This document shows positions 28,397 through 38,207 of a stretch of DNA of 64,000 nt, in pieces (within the stretch, counting starts at the first letter, position 1; each line of letters opens with the position of its first letter). The DNA lies in contig CAVZCK010000031.1 of NCBI GenBank assembly GCA_963773735.1, positions 62,001 to 126,000 on the forward strand, written 5' to 3'. The stretch is from CAVZCK01 sp963773735 (GTDB lineage Bacteria; Pseudomonadota; Alphaproteobacteria; Rhizobiales; Rhodomicrobiaceae). The position numbers and the translations under genes are program-made. The notes beneath the pieces were generated by a model. It saw only the letters and a list, made by a program, of their open reading frames with translations, was not told the origin of the DNA and did not search any database.

Positions 28397-29359
28397 ATGA
28401 TCATCGCCTTCACATTTCCGGGACAGGGTAGCCAGTTTTTAGGTATGGGCAAGGATTTGGCCGATGCCTACCTTGTTGCGCGCGAGGTTTTCGCCGAGGT
28501 CGACGATGCTCTCGGCGAACCGCTGACGGCCATCATATGGGACGGGCCTGCCGATCGCCTCACGCTGACGGAGAACGCGCAGCCGGCCTTGATGGCGGTG
28601 TCGCTCGCGGCGATGCGCGTGCTGGAGCGGGAGAAGGGCTGGAGCGTCGCGTCGGCGCGCTATGTCGCGGGCCATTCGCTCGGGGAATATTCCGCGCTCG
28701 CCGCCGCCGGATCGCTCAGCATCACCGACGCCGCGCGGCTTCTGCGCATTCGCGGCAAGGCCATGCAGGAAGCGGTTCCGGTCGGCGTTGGCGCAATGGC
28801 GGCGCTGCTCGGCGTCGAGCTCGATATCGCCGCCAAGATCGCCGCGGAGGCGGCAAGCGCAACCGGCCTCGTCTGCCAGGTCGCCAATGACAATTCGCCA
28901 GGCCAGACCGTCATCAGCGGCGCAAAGGCTGCCGTTGAGCAGGCGGGCGAAATCGGCAAGGATTATGGTGTGAGGCGGGCGATCCCGCTCCCGGTCAGCG
29001 CTCCCTTCCACTGCGCATTGATGCAGCCCGCCGCGGACCGGATGGCCGAGGCGCTGTCGGCGATACGGCTCGACGCGCCGGTGGTCCCGGTGATCGCCAA
29101 TGTGACCGCCGAGCCGGTCAGCGATCCGGAGCGGATTCGCCGTTTGCTTGTTGAGCAGGTCACCGGAACGGTCAGATGGTGCGAGAGCGTTGCCTATATG
29201 GCCGAGCATGGTGTCGAGACGCTTTATGAAATCGGGGCGGGCAAAGTCCTGACCGGCATGGTACGCCGTATCGATGAACGGCTGACGGGGAAAGCCATCG
29301 GCACGCCCGGGGATATCGAGGCGGCAGGCGGCAATCCATCCGCCGGCGCAACCCATTAA
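28397..29359 (+). CDS. fabD: Malonyl-CoA:ACP transacylase
   Basis: Loads malonyl groups onto ACP for fatty-acid synthesis. The N-terminal FTFPGQGSQFLGMGK, the active-site Ser in AGHSLGEYSALAAAG (about residue 93), and the later SAPFHCALMQPA His block identify it. I start at the ATG at 28397. The 320-residue protein is intact and is 32 bases before fabG on the same strand. Confidence 0.96.
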   Translation: MIIAFTFPGQGSQFLGMGKDLADAYLVAREVFAEVDDALGEPLTAIIWDGPADRLTLTENAQPALMAVSLAAMRVLEREKGWSVASARYVAGHSLGEYSALAAAGSLSITDAARLLRIRGKAMQEAVPVGVGAMAALLGVELDIAAKIAAEAASATGLVCQVANDNSPGQTVISGAKAAVEQAGEIGKDYGVRRAIPLPVSAPFHCALMQPAADRMAEALSAIRLDAPVVPVIANVTAEPVSDPERIRRLLVEQVTGTVRWCESVAYMAEHGVETLYEIGAGKVLTGMVRRIDERLTGKAIGTPGDIEAAGGNPSAGATH

Positions 29360-29391
29360 CGGACTTCCCTTCATCAGCGGAGATCGGTCTC

Positions 29392-30126
29392 ATGTTCGAC
29401 CTTAGCGGCAAAGGTGCGCTTGTGACGGGGGCCACCGGCGGGATTGGCGGCACCATCGCCAAGGCGCTTAAGGCGCAAGGCGCCAAGGTCGCCATTTCGG
29501 GGACGCGCGAGGATCGCCTGCGCGCATTGGCCGTGGAGATCGGCGATGTCGCACCACTCCCTTGCAACTTGAAAGATCGGGTTGCCGTCGCCAGTTTGGC
29601 CGCGCAGGCGGAAACCGCGCTCGGTACGCTCGATATCGTCGTGAACAATGCGGGCATCACGCGCGATAATCTGTTCATGCGCATGAAGGATGAGGAATGG
29701 GATGAGGTCATCGCCGTCAATCTCACCGCGACTTTCGTGCTCTGCCGCGCCGCAGTCAGGAACATGCTGCGGCGGCGCTATGGCCGGATCATCAATATCG
29801 CCTCGATCAGCGGCGTGATCGGCAATCCGGGCCAGGGAAATTATGCCGCGTCAAAAGCCGGCATGGTCGGCATGACGAAGTCCCTTGCGCGCGAGGTCGC
29901 ATCGCGCGGGGTCACCGCAAACTGTATCGCCCCGGGCTTCATCGAAACGCCGATGACCGGAGCGCTGACCGAAAAGCAGGTGGAAACAATCGCCGCGGCG
30001 ATCCCCTCAGGCGCCTTCGGCAAGCCTGAAGATGTTGCGGCAGCGGTGATTTATCTTGCGAGCGAGGAGGCCCGTTATGTCACAGGAGAAACCATACATG
30101 TGAACGGCGGGATGGCAATGATGTAG
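29392..30126 (+). CDS. fabG: 3-Oxoacyl-ACP reductase
   Basis: NADPH-dependent reduction of beta-ketoacyl-ACP. Short-chain dehydrogenase with TGATGGIGG cofactor loop, NNAGIT, the active-site Ser in IASISGVIG and YAASKAG (Tyr/Lys), and RGVTANCIAPGF. The 244 residues are full length and intact. Between fabD and acpP in the standard order. Confidence 0.96.
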   Translation: MFDLSGKGALVTGATGGIGGTIAKALKAQGAKVAISGTREDRLRALAVEIGDVAPLPCNLKDRVAVASLAAQAETALGTLDIVVNNAGITRDNLFMRMKDEEWDEVIAVNLTATFVLCRAAVRNMLRRRYGRIINIASISGVIGNPGQGNYAASKAGMVGMTKSLAREVASRGVTANCIAPGFIETPMTGALTEKQVETIAAAIPSGAFGKPEDVAAAVIYLASEEARYVTGETIHVNGGMAMM

Positions 30127-30360
30127 GCATACGAAATCCGGTGCGGACAATGGTCAGCCGCCGGAAACTATGCTACCAAGCGTGGACCTCGCAAGCAGCA
30201 TGAGCGGCCTTATCCCGGCTTTCTATTTGCGGTGCTAGCCGAATCCGTCTCTTTCGAGTGCTGGAGATCCCAGCCCCGCGCGTTGCGTAGCAAGTGTGAG
30301 TTTCGTGAATTCGGTCATCCTCCGAAGAGGACCTTTTGGGAGCAATGGTGAGGCAATAGC

Positions 30361-30603
30361 ATGAGCGAAAACATCTCCGAACGTGTGAAGAAGATCGTGG
30401 TCGAACATCTCGGCGTCGAAGCCGACAAAGTGACGGACAACGCCAGCTTTATCGACGATCTCGGCGCGGACAGCCTTGACACGGTCGAACTCGTGATGGC
30501 GTTCGAAGAAGAGTTTGGCTGCGAAATTCCCGACGACGCCGCCGAAACCATCCAGACCGTCGGCGACGCGATCCGCTTTCTCGAGCAGCACGCGAGCGCT
30601 TAA
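30361..30603 (+). CDS. acpP: Acyl carrier protein
   Basis: An 80-residue acidic carrier protein. The phosphopantetheine-bearing Ser is in LGADSLDTVELVMAFEEEF (about residue 38). It is separated from fabG by 234 bases and followed by a strong hairpin, which fits the high, semi-independent expression usual for ACP. Confidence 0.97.
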   Translation: MSENISERVKKIVVEHLGVEADKVTDNASFIDDLGADSLDTVELVMAFEEEFGCEIPDDAAETIQTVGDAIRFLEQHASA

Positions 30604-30627
30604 CCACCTGGCCCCTTCTTGAGCGAA

Positions 30628-30658
30628 AGGCTTTTCCGGCGCGCACTCGGAAAAGCCT
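30628..30658 (+). terminator. Stem-loop between acpP and fabF
   Basis: AGGCTTTTCCG and CGGAAAAGCCT form a perfect 11-bp stem with a 9-base loop, 24 bases after the acpP stop. No following T-run, so it is more likely an attenuating or mRNA-stabilising structure that adjusts acpP relative to fabF. Confidence 0.6.
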
Positions 30659-30724
30659 GTAGCCGCCGCGTCGGCAAAAACCGGCCGCTTTAAAAGGGGC
30701 ATCCCCAATGCACATGGAGGCATC

Positions 30725-31990
30725 ATGCGGCGCGTCGTGATTACTGGCCTTGGCATCGTTTCACCTCTTGGGTGCGGCGTCGAGGCGAGTTGGAAACGAT
30801 TGATCGCGGGCGAAAGCGGCGCACGCCGGATCACCGAATTCGATGTCTCCGATCTGAGCTGCCAGATCGCCGGCTGCATTCCCCGCGGCGCTTACGCCGA
30901 TGGCGCCTATAATGCGGACGAATGGATGGAGCCGAAGGAGCAGCGCAAGGTCGACGACTTCATCGTCTATGCGATGACCGCCGCCGATCAGGCGCTGGAG
31001 GACGCGGAGTGGCATCCCCGATCGGCCGATGACCAGGCGGCAACCGGCGTGCTGATCGGGTCGGGCATTGGCGGCCTGCAAGGCATCGAGAAGACGTCTT
31101 TGCTCATGGCCGAGAAGGGCCCCAAGCGCGTCAGCCCGTTTTTTATTCCCGGCCGCCTGATCAATCTGGCTTCGGGATATGTCTCGATCCGGCATGGCCT
31201 CAAAGGGCCGAACCATGCCGTCGTCACCGCGTGCTCGACCGGCGCGCACGCGGTCGGCGATGCGGCGCGCTTCATCGCCCTGGGCGACGCTGATGTGATG
31301 GTTGCCGGCGGCACGGAATCGCCGATCTGCCGGCTCGCCATCGCCGGTTTCGCCGCCTGCCGTGCGCTGACCACCCACTTCAATGATCAGCCGACGCGCG
31401 CCTCGCGGCCCTATGACCGCGATCGCGACGGCTTCGTCATGGGCGAAGGTGCAGGAATCCTCGTGCTCGAAGAGCTGGAGCATGCGAAAGCGCGCGGTGC
31501 GAAGATTTATGCCGAAGTGATCGGCTACGGCGTGTCAGGCGATGCATATCACATCACCGCGCCGGCCGAGGATGGCGACGGCGCCTATCGCTGCATGAAG
31601 ATGGCCATCAAGCGGGCCGGAGTCCTGGTGTCCGACATTGACTATATCAACGCCCACGGCACATCCACGCCGATGGGCGACGAGATCGAGCTTCGTGCGG
31701 TGGAACGCCTGTTCGGCAATGCTGCCGCGAGCCTGACGATGTCGTCGACCAAATCCGCGACCGGTCATTTGCTCGGCGCAGCGGGTGCCACCGAGGCGAT
31801 ATTCTCGGTCTTAACCATAAGGGATAGTATTGTGCCTCCGACGCTAAATCTCGATAATCCTTCCGTTGAGACGGCGATTGATCTTGTGCCGCACAAAGCA
31901 CATGCCAAGGAGATAAATACTATCTTGAGCAACTCCTTTGGTTTCGGCGGCACGAATGCATCGCTGATTTTCAGGCGGATGATGGATTAG
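30725..31990 (+). CDS. fabF: 3-Oxoacyl-ACP synthase II
   Basis: Condenses malonyl-ACP with acyl-ACP. The catalytic triad is visible: Cys in VTACSTGAHAVG (about residue 169), His in YINAHGTSTPMGD (about 309) and His in KSATGHLLGAAGA (about 346). The 421 residues are intact. RBS GGAGG lies just before the ATG. Downstream mltG follows after a hairpin. Confidence 0.96.
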   Translation: MRRVVITGLGIVSPLGCGVEASWKRLIAGESGARRITEFDVSDLSCQIAGCIPRGAYADGAYNADEWMEPKEQRKVDDFIVYAMTAADQALEDAEWHPRSADDQAATGVLIGSGIGGLQGIEKTSLLMAEKGPKRVSPFFIPGRLINLASGYVSIRHGLKGPNHAVVTACSTGAHAVGDAARFIALGDADVMVAGGTESPICRLAIAGFAACRALTTHFNDQPTRASRPYDRDRDGFVMGEGAGILVLEELEHAKARGAKIYAEVIGYGVSGDAYHITAPAEDGDGAYRCMKMAIKRAGVLVSDIDYINAHGTSTPMGDEIELRAVERLFGNAAASLTMSSTKSATGHLLGAAGATEAIFSVLTIRDSIVPPTLNLDNPSVETAIDLVPHKAHAKEINTILSNSFGFGGTNASLIFRRMMD

Positions 31991-32011
31991 ATATTTAGAA
32001 TACGTCGTGCA

Positions 32012-32033
32012 GGCCGGTCTCCCGAGACCGGCC
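32012..32033 (+). terminator. Palindrome after fabF
   Basis: GGCCGGTCTC and GAGACCGGCC form a perfect 10-bp stem around CC, 22 bases after the fabF stop. GC-rich, without a T-run; a likely partial terminator before mltG. Confidence 0.6.
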
Positions 32034-32109
32034 AGAAAGCGTAAACCCAGCTTTCGCCATAATTGCTTGGTCATTCTTGCCGTAATTGGGGGCGGAGAGC
32101 GGATCCACT

Positions 32110-33452
32110 ATGCCGGGCGATAGTCATCAGTGGGGTCAGGATCGCGGCTATCAAAGCGGGGCCTATTTCGGCGCACACCGGGATTACGCCGCATTGCCGC
32201 GCAGTCCTGCGGAAATGCTCGAACCCGATCATGCTCCCGAGCCGCCGATGTGGCGCGCCAGCTGGCATCAGCGGCCGATCGTGAAGGTGTTGCACAACGT
32301 CATGACGCTGCTCTTCGTCGGCGTCATCGGCCTGGCGCTGCTCTTCTACTACGTCCGCACGCAATTCGATCAGCCCGGTCCGCTCGGCTATGCGACCGTC
32401 GTCGCCATCCCCAAAGGCGAGGGCGTGCGTGAGATCGCCAGCCGTCTCGAACGCGAAGGCGTCATCACGGATCAGCGCATCTTCGTGGCAACGGTCCTCT
32501 ATTTCCGCGCGCAATCGAAGCTGAAAGCCGGCGAATATGCGATCAAGAAACAAGCCAGCATGAGAGAGGTGCTGGACACGCTCGTCGAGGGCAAGGCGAT
32601 CTTGCAGACCATCGCCGTTCCCGAGGGGCTCACGAGCTACCAGATCGTCGAGCGCCTGAACGGCAATCCCGATCTCACCGGCAAGATCGACATTCTGCCG
32701 CCCGAGGGCAGCCTGATGCCCGACACCTATCGTTTCGCGCGCGGCACGGACCGGCTGGATCTGGTTGCTCGGATGCAGAGCGAACAGCGCAAATTCATGG
32801 ACAAGATCTGGCCGAAGCGGATTTCGGGCCTGCCGTTCAAGACCAAGGAAGAGGCCGTTATTCTGGCCTCAATCGTCGAGCGGGAAACCGGCAGGGCGGA
32901 CGAGCGTCCGCGGGTTGCCGCGGTGTTCATCAACCGGCTGCGCAAGAGCGTGAAGCTGCAGTCGGATCCGACAATCATTTACGGGCTCTCCGGCGGCAAG
33001 GGGACGCTTGGCCGTCCAATCCTGAAGACCGAGATCGAGCAGATGACTCCCTACAACACCTATACGATGAAGGGGCTGCCGCCGACGCCGATCGCCAATC
33101 CAGGACGCGCTGCGCTGGAAGCCGTGCTTCGCCCCGCAAAGACCAGCGATCTCTACTTCGTTGCCGACGGCTCGGGCGGACACGCCTTCGCCGAGACCTA
33201 CGACGATCACAAGAAAAACGTGGCTCAATGGCGGATCATCGAAAAGGAAATCCGCGCCAAGCAGGAAGCCGCTGCGAAGGCCGAGGCCGACCAGCAGCAG
33301 GCTGCAACCAAAACCGCCCTTGCCGCGCAGGCGACGCCGATCCGAAGACAACGGTGGTGCCGGGCATCGCCGTAACGGTATCCGCGGTCGAACCCGGCGC
33401 AACGGTTGACGACGGCAGCGTCCCGCTTCCCGTCCGCAAGCCCAAACTTTAG
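32110..33452 (+). CDS. mltG: Endolytic murein transglycosylase MltG, possible 3' frameshift
   Basis: Cuts nascent glycan strands in the inner membrane. A cytoplasmic N-terminus of about 60 residues precedes one helix (VMTLLFVGVIGLALLFYYVR), then the YceG domain with ASIVERETG (catalytic Glu), the LQSDPTIIYGL block and YNTYTMKGLPPTPIANPG. As read, the frame ends at 33375 with an odd tail (IRRQRWCRASP). Restoring one base near 33335 switches to a tail ending VPLPVRKPKL at 33452, which looks more natural; I give that end. Unlike the other breaks this would need a net -1. ATG at 32110 is preferred over 32086. Confidence 0.9.
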
Positions 33453-33657
33453 CATCCCGAATGAAGAAGGCGCCAGGCGCCGGCCGCGGCTCGCCATGAA
33501 TAGCGCCCGGCCTGGCAGATCCGCTTGTGATTTTTGCGCGACGCTTGCACCGCGTCCGCAGCGTGTTTTCCGGAAAACCAGCGCGCCGCGCGCAATTATG
33601 CGGTAAAATTTCAGGAGCTGATCCTAACCTTGCAACGGTAATCGCTCGGGAGACGCT

Positions 33658-34851
33658 ATGACAGAGGCGATTGGCAGGCACGCATCTGCGCCGACACGGG
33701 GACTGCTTCTCATATTCCTAGGAGCGGTCTGGGCGGGACTGGTCGCACTCGGCCTCGTGCTCGTATCGCAGCTCGGCATGTTGCCCGAGGGTCCGGATGA
33801 ATGGACTTACGACTGGCGCACCTTCCTGTTCTCGCCCGCCGCCAAGCAGCCTCGCTCGGACATCGCCGTCATCCTCATCGACGAGGAGAGCATGGCCGAC
33901 TATGACTATCTGTCGCCGGTCGACCGCGGCCTTACCGCCACGCTGCTGCAAGCCGTCGACACCACCCGGCCGCGGGCGGTCGGCCTGGACTTTATTTTTG
34001 ACCGCAAAAGCGACGACGAAAAGACCAATGCCCTCATCACCGCGATCCATGACTTCAGCGCGCCGATCATTTTCGGCGCGATCGATTTGCGCGTCCGCGG
34101 GTTCCGCGACGAAGGTCTCGACTTCCAGGAGAACTTTATCAAGCGCACCGGACGGCAAGCGGGCCACGTCTTTTTCGCTCGCCAGCAGGAAACGCTGAAG
34201 ATCGGCGATCAGGTCGTGCGCTATTTGGGCGAGCGGTCTCCCGCACCTTCGGGCCGGCAGAGCTTTGCGCGGCTTCTCGCTGAAGTTGCCGGCGTGCACG
34301 CGGTCGAACCGGCAACACCCTATATCGCATGGATGCGGCCGCCGCCAGGCGATGATCTGTTTCCTTTGTTTCGCGTCCCGCGTCACAAGCCGGGTAGCAG
34401 CGCGGAGATTATTCTGCCGCCAAGCTGGCGTCCTGCACTTAAGAACCGCATCGTGCTGATCGGCGGCGATTTCATCGACCGGGACAAGCACCTGACGCCG
34501 CTCTCGATCTGGGATGGCGCGAGAATGCCCGGCGTCATGGTTCAGGCGCAGATCTTGGCTCAGCTCATCGACGGTCGCTCGATCTATATGGTTCCGCCGA
34601 AGAACGAGCTCTTGATCTTGACGCTTGTCGGCTTCCTCGGCTTCCTGATCACCTTGCGCTGGCTGAGCAAACGCTTTGATTGGGTTCTGTATTTTTCCGG
34701 CATCGGCGTGCTCATGCTCGCCGGCGCTATTTTGTTTTCGACGTATAGTCTTCTCATCCCCTCGACGACGCTATTGTTCGCCTGGACATTGGGGGTAACT
34801 GGGGGACATTATGCGCCCGGGATTCTGCAAAGGGCCCGTTCTGCTGGTTAA
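33658..34851 (+). CDS. CHASE2 sensor-domain membrane protein
   Basis: A 397-residue protein with one N-terminal helix (residues about 16-38), an extracytoplasmic CHASE2 domain (about 45-310, with DIAVILIDEESMADY and NRIVLIGGDF) and three helices at the C-terminus (about 323-390). CHASE2 normally feeds a kinase or cyclase. Here the protein ends after the helices with no output domain. The next gene, 9 bases downstream, encodes a small exported protein and probably acts with it. Ligand unknown. Confidence 0.85.
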   Translation: MTEAIGRHASAPTRGLLLIFLGAVWAGLVALGLVLVSQLGMLPEGPDEWTYDWRTFLFSPAAKQPRSDIAVILIDEESMADYDYLSPVDRGLTATLLQAVDTTRPRAVGLDFIFDRKSDDEKTNALITAIHDFSAPIIFGAIDLRVRGFRDEGLDFQENFIKRTGRQAGHVFFARQQETLKIGDQVVRYLGERSPAPSGRQSFARLLAEVAGVHAVEPATPYIAWMRPPPGDDLFPLFRVPRHKPGSSAEIILPPSWRPALKNRIVLIGGDFIDRDKHLTPLSIWDGARMPGVMVQAQILAQLIDGRSIYMVPPKNELLILTLVGFLGFLITLRWLSKRFDWVLYFSGIGVLMLAGAILFSTYSLLIPSTTLLFAWTLGVTGGHYAPGILQRARSAG

Positions 34852-34860
34852 GTTGGGGAT

Positions 34861-35211
34861 ATGAGCATGAAACAGATCATCGATGCCCGCGCGGCGGTGC
34901 TGGGCTTTGCTCTGGCGATCGCAGTGCCTTTCTCATCGGCGTCGGCGGAAACCCAGGTGCTGGAGTCGTCCGTGCCGGAAATTGCCGTTGGCAGCACGCT
35001 TAAGGACCATGCGCGCGTCAAGATTCCGGATGGCGGCACCGTTCGCGTGCTCATCGTTTCAACGGGTGCTACGAAAACGCTGAAAGGCCCTTATGAGGGC
35101 ACGATCGAGACCTATAAGGACGATCGAAGCTGGTGGGAACGCCTGATGGGTCGTCACAAGGATACCGATGCGCCGATCGGCGCAACTCGCGGATTGCGCC
35201 AAGAACCATAA
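34861..35211 (+). CDS. Small exported protein partnered with CHASE2
   Basis: A 116-residue protein with a signal peptide (VLGFALAIAVPFSSASA, cleaved near residue 30) and a beta-rich core with STLKDHARVKIPDGGTVRVL and a KGPYEG motif. These features recall proteins that accompany CHASE2 genes in other proteobacteria, where a short periplasmic domain is found beside the sensor; I do not know a named family. RBS GGGGAT precedes the ATG. Nine-base spacing from the CHASE2 gene implies an operon. Confidence 0.65.
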   Translation: MSMKQIIDARAAVLGFALAIAVPFSSASAETQVLESSVPEIAVGSTLKDHARVKIPDGGTVRVLIVSTGATKTLKGPYEGTIETYKDDRSWWERLMGRHKDTDAPIGATRGLRQEP

Positions 35212-35291
35212 TCCGCCACGGCGATCATCGCGCTGCGGTCAGGCGTGCAAGACGGCCTCCATGAAAGGATGAGAATTGGGCGGGGGAGCTC

Positions 35292-36506
35292 ATGCATAGA
35301 CTTTTTCCGAAGGCCGCGGGCGTTGCGGCGGCGGTCACGGCTCTCTTCATCTCGCTCCCGGCGTCCGCCACGACCTGCGACCAGAAGCAAAGCTTCGCGA
35401 GCTGGCTGGAGCAGATGAAGGCCGAGGCGATCTCGGCCGGGATTTCACGCCGCGCCGTAGCAAGTGCGCTCGACGGCGTCGCTTACGACCCGGCGATCGT
35501 CCGCCGCGACCGCGCCCGCGGCGTCTTCGCGCAGAGCTTCCTGCAATTTTCCGGACGCATGGTCGCCGGCTATCGGATGCAGCAGGGCAAGGCCAACCTC
35601 GAAAAATACAAATCCATCTTCGATCGCGTCGAAAAACAGTTCGGCGTGCCGGGTCCGGTCATTGTCGGCTTTTGGGGACTTGAGACCGACTTTGGCGCCA
35701 ATATCGGCAAGGACCACATCCTCGGCGCGCTGGCGACGCTCGCCTATGACTGCCGCCGGCCCGACATGTTCCGCGAACAGCTTCTGGCCGCTCTGCGCAT
35801 CATCGACCGTGGCGACCTGCGTCCCGATCAGATGGTCGGCGCCTGGGCCGGCGAACTCGGCCAGACCCAATTCCTGCCGACCCATTATCTGGAGTTCGGC
35901 GTCGATTATGACGGTGACGGCCGGGTCGATCTGCGCCAAAGCGTGCCGGACGTGCTGGCCTCGACCGCAAATCTGCTCAAGGGCTATGGCTGGAGGCGCG
36001 GAGAGCCGTGGCTCGAGGAAGTCAGCGTGCCCGGTGAAATGCCCTGGCACGAAGCGGATCTCAGCATCCGCCATCCGCGGTCGCAATGGGCGGCCTGGGG
36101 CGTCCGGCTGCCCCGCGGCCGTGCTTTGCCCCGGGACAATATGCCTGCATCGCTGCTTCTACCGATGGGGCGTTATGGCCCGGCTTTCCTCGCCTACGCC
36201 AATTTCGACGTTTATACGCAGTGGAACCAGTCCCTGGTCTACGCGACGACCGCCGCCTATTTTGCGACGCGCCTGGCCGGCGCCCCGCCATATGACAAAG
36301 GCAAACCGGAGCTGCAAGCGTATGGCCTCCAAGAGACTCGGGAATTGCAGCAACTTCTGACGAACCACGGCTATGATATCGGCGAGATCGACGGCGTGAT
36401 GGGCGCGCAGACGCGAAGCGCGATCCGCCAGGCGCAGATCAAATTCGGCCTGCCCGCCAACTCCTACCCCTCCGCCGACCTGTTTGCGCGCCTTCGCAAC
36501 GGCTGA
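35292..36506 (+). CDS. Lytic murein transglycosylase (MltB family) with peptidoglycan-binding domain
   Basis: A 404-residue exported protein. After the signal peptide (VAAAVTALFISLPASA) comes the MltB-type catalytic domain with the active Glu in FWGLETDFGANIG (about residue 131) and the GELGQTQFLPTHY and DGDGRVDL blocks. The C-terminal PG_binding_1 repeat includes LLTNHGYDIGEIDGVMGAQT. It cleaves glycan strands to 1,6-anhydro-muropeptides, the source of the AnmK substrate. Intact. Confidence 0.92.
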   Translation: MHRLFPKAAGVAAAVTALFISLPASATTCDQKQSFASWLEQMKAEAISAGISRRAVASALDGVAYDPAIVRRDRARGVFAQSFLQFSGRMVAGYRMQQGKANLEKYKSIFDRVEKQFGVPGPVIVGFWGLETDFGANIGKDHILGALATLAYDCRRPDMFREQLLAALRIIDRGDLRPDQMVGAWAGELGQTQFLPTHYLEFGVDYDGDGRVDLRQSVPDVLASTANLLKGYGWRRGEPWLEEVSVPGEMPWHEADLSIRHPRSQWAAWGVRLPRGRALPRDNMPASLLLPMGRYGPAFLAYANFDVYTQWNQSLVYATTAAYFATRLAGAPPYDKGKPELQAYGLQETRELQQLLTNHGYDIGEIDGVMGAQTRSAIRQAQIKFGLPANSYPSADLFARLRNG

Positions 36507-37093
36507 AAGCCCGCTTCCCGCCTGCCCCAACATCCGCACAGCGGCCGCACGCGCTCCTCGAACCCATAGCTTGGCGAGATCATGGCGCCGTGCGGACTGC
36601 TACGGAATGCCGCGCGGCCTCGATCTGCGGCGCTGAGGAAAGCTGTGGAACAGGGAATGCCTGGCGGACGTTATGCCGTCTGGATCAACGTTCTATCTGA
36701 TGGGTTAAGAGCACAACCGATGGCGTGAAATGCCGCCGCAAGGAGTCTCCACGACCGCTTCGCGGAACGCCGGAGGCCGACACCAAAACTGTGCCATTTT
36801 GCCGCAATTTGGTCACGATTATTAACCCATCCAACAATTGGATCAGTTAATATCATTCCGAATGAAGTTGAATTAAAATATTAATTTGCACGAAATTTCA
36901 CTTAGGACGCATCAGATTTACAGAGGCTGGATTTCATCTTGCGTAGTGTTTTTTACGTTCTTTTTATGCCATATTGTGGTAGGGCAGTTTTTGGCAAGTT
37001 GCCCTCATTTGGGAACTTTTTGTCTTTATCTCTGTTCTGGTAGGTTCGTTGCCAGATTGGATGACACACCGTTGCCAGATTGGATGACACAAA
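36507..37093. other. AT-rich region upstream of the GT4/debranching pair
   Basis: About 590 bases without a gene. From about 36800 it becomes distinctly AT-rich (runs such as AATTAAAATATTAATTT) in an otherwise GC-rich sequence. It contains one possible hairpin pair (GATGGGTTAA at 36700 and TTAACCCATC at 36822) enclosing ~110 bases. The tandem repeat at its 3' end is listed separately. This may be a horizontally acquired or silencer-type promoter region. Confidence 0.5.
37048..37091 (+). repeat. Two exact 21-bp direct repeats abutting a start codon
   Basis: GTTGCCAGATTGGATGACAC followed by A occurs at 37048-37068 and again at 37071-37091, period 23. The second copy ends 2 bases before the ATG at 37094. 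There is no purine-rich ribosome site, only TTGGA within the repeat. The copies may bind a regulator or serve translation control; they may also be a duplication footprint. Confidence 0.85.
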
Positions 37094-38194
37094 ATGAAAA
37101 TAGCGCAGATTTCGCCCCTGATCGAAAGCGTCCCACCAAGGCTATACGGCGGCACCGAACGGATTGTCTCTTACCTCACGGAGGAGTTGATCCGGATGGG
37201 GCATGACGTGACGCTCTTTGCGAGCGGAGACTCAGCAACCTCCGCCGAATTGGTAAGTTGTGCTCACATGGCGCTGCGGCTCGACCCGACGGTCAAGGAG
37301 CAAGTGCCCTATTATATGCTGATGCTCGACCGGGTGCGCCGCATGGCTGACGAGTTCGACATCCTGCATTTTCACATCGACTACTTACAATTCCCGCTCT
37401 TTCGCCACATGGCGGGGCGGACCGTCACCACGCTTCACGGCCGTCAAGACATACCCGATCTGAAGATGCTCTACGCGGCCTTCCCGGAAATGCCGCTGAT
37501 TTCGATCTCGGATGCGCAGCGCCGACCGGTTGCGACAGCCAGCTTCGCGGGAACGGTGCACCACGGCATGCCGCTGGATCTGCTCAAGCCGAATTTGGGG
37601 CATACAGAGGACTACGTAGCCTTTCTCGGCCGCATTTCGCCGGAGAAACGGCCGGACCGTGCGATCCGCATAGCCCGCGCCGCCGGCATCCCGCTCAAAA
37701 TCGCGGCGAAGGTCGATAAGGCGGACCGCGAGTACTTCAAGGAACAGATCGAGCCGATGCTCGCTCAGCCGGGCGTCGACTATATCGGCGAGATCAACGA
37801 GCGTCAGAAATCGGCATTCCTCGGCAATGCACGGGCGCTTTTATTCCCCATCGACTGGCCGGAGCCGTTCGGTCTTGTTATGATTGAGGCGATGGCTTGC
37901 GGAACGCCGGTGCTCGCATTCAGGAATGGTTCAGTTCCCGAAGTGATAGATGAGGGCCTGTCCGGCTATTTCGTGGATACTGAGGAAGAGGCTATTGCCG
38001 TTCTGCGGCAGACCGTGGGGCTCGATCGGCGCAGTGTAAGGCGCCGCTTTGAGGAACGTTTCTCCGCGCGCCGCATGGCGGCCGACTATGTTGCCGTCTA
38101 TGAAAAGATCCTGGAACAGCGGATCGTTCCCGGCCGCCGCTGGGCGGCAAGAGGCACGGTCCAGCCTGGAAGGGACCCGCAAACGCTGAACTAA
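37094..38194 (+). CDS. Glycosyltransferase family 4
   Basis: A 366-residue GT-B enzyme. RLYGGTERIVSYLTEEL is the N-terminal acceptor-side motif. LGRISPEKRPDRAIRIA and EPFGLVMIEAMACGTPVLAF contain the nucleotide-sugar-binding E-x7-E element. Sugar donor and acceptor are not evident. The gene lies 13 bases before an amylo-alpha-1,6-glucosidase-like gene, a pairing seen in other alphaproteobacteria and probably serving alpha-glucan or compatible-solute metabolism. Confidence 0.85.
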   Translation: MKIAQISPLIESVPPRLYGGTERIVSYLTEELIRMGHDVTLFASGDSATSAELVSCAHMALRLDPTVKEQVPYYMLMLDRVRRMADEFDILHFHIDYLQFPLFRHMAGRTVTTLHGRQDIPDLKMLYAAFPEMPLISISDAQRRPVATASFAGTVHHGMPLDLLKPNLGHTEDYVAFLGRISPEKRPDRAIRIARAAGIPLKIAAKVDKADREYFKEQIEPMLAQPGVDYIGEINERQKSAFLGNARALLFPIDWPEPFGLVMIEAMACGTPVLAFRNGSVPEVIDEGLSGYFVDTEEEAIAVLRQTVGLDRRSVRRRFEERFSARRMAADYVAVYEKILEQRIVPGRRWAARGTVQPGRDPQTLN

Positions 38195-38207
38195 TAAACG
38201 GAGCGCC

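Noticed and set aside
36886..37206. Plus-strand frame overlapping the start of the glycosyltransferase gene
   Set aside because: It includes the tandem repeat and overlaps 113 bases of a clear gene in another frame; hydrophobic part comes from AT-rich sequence.
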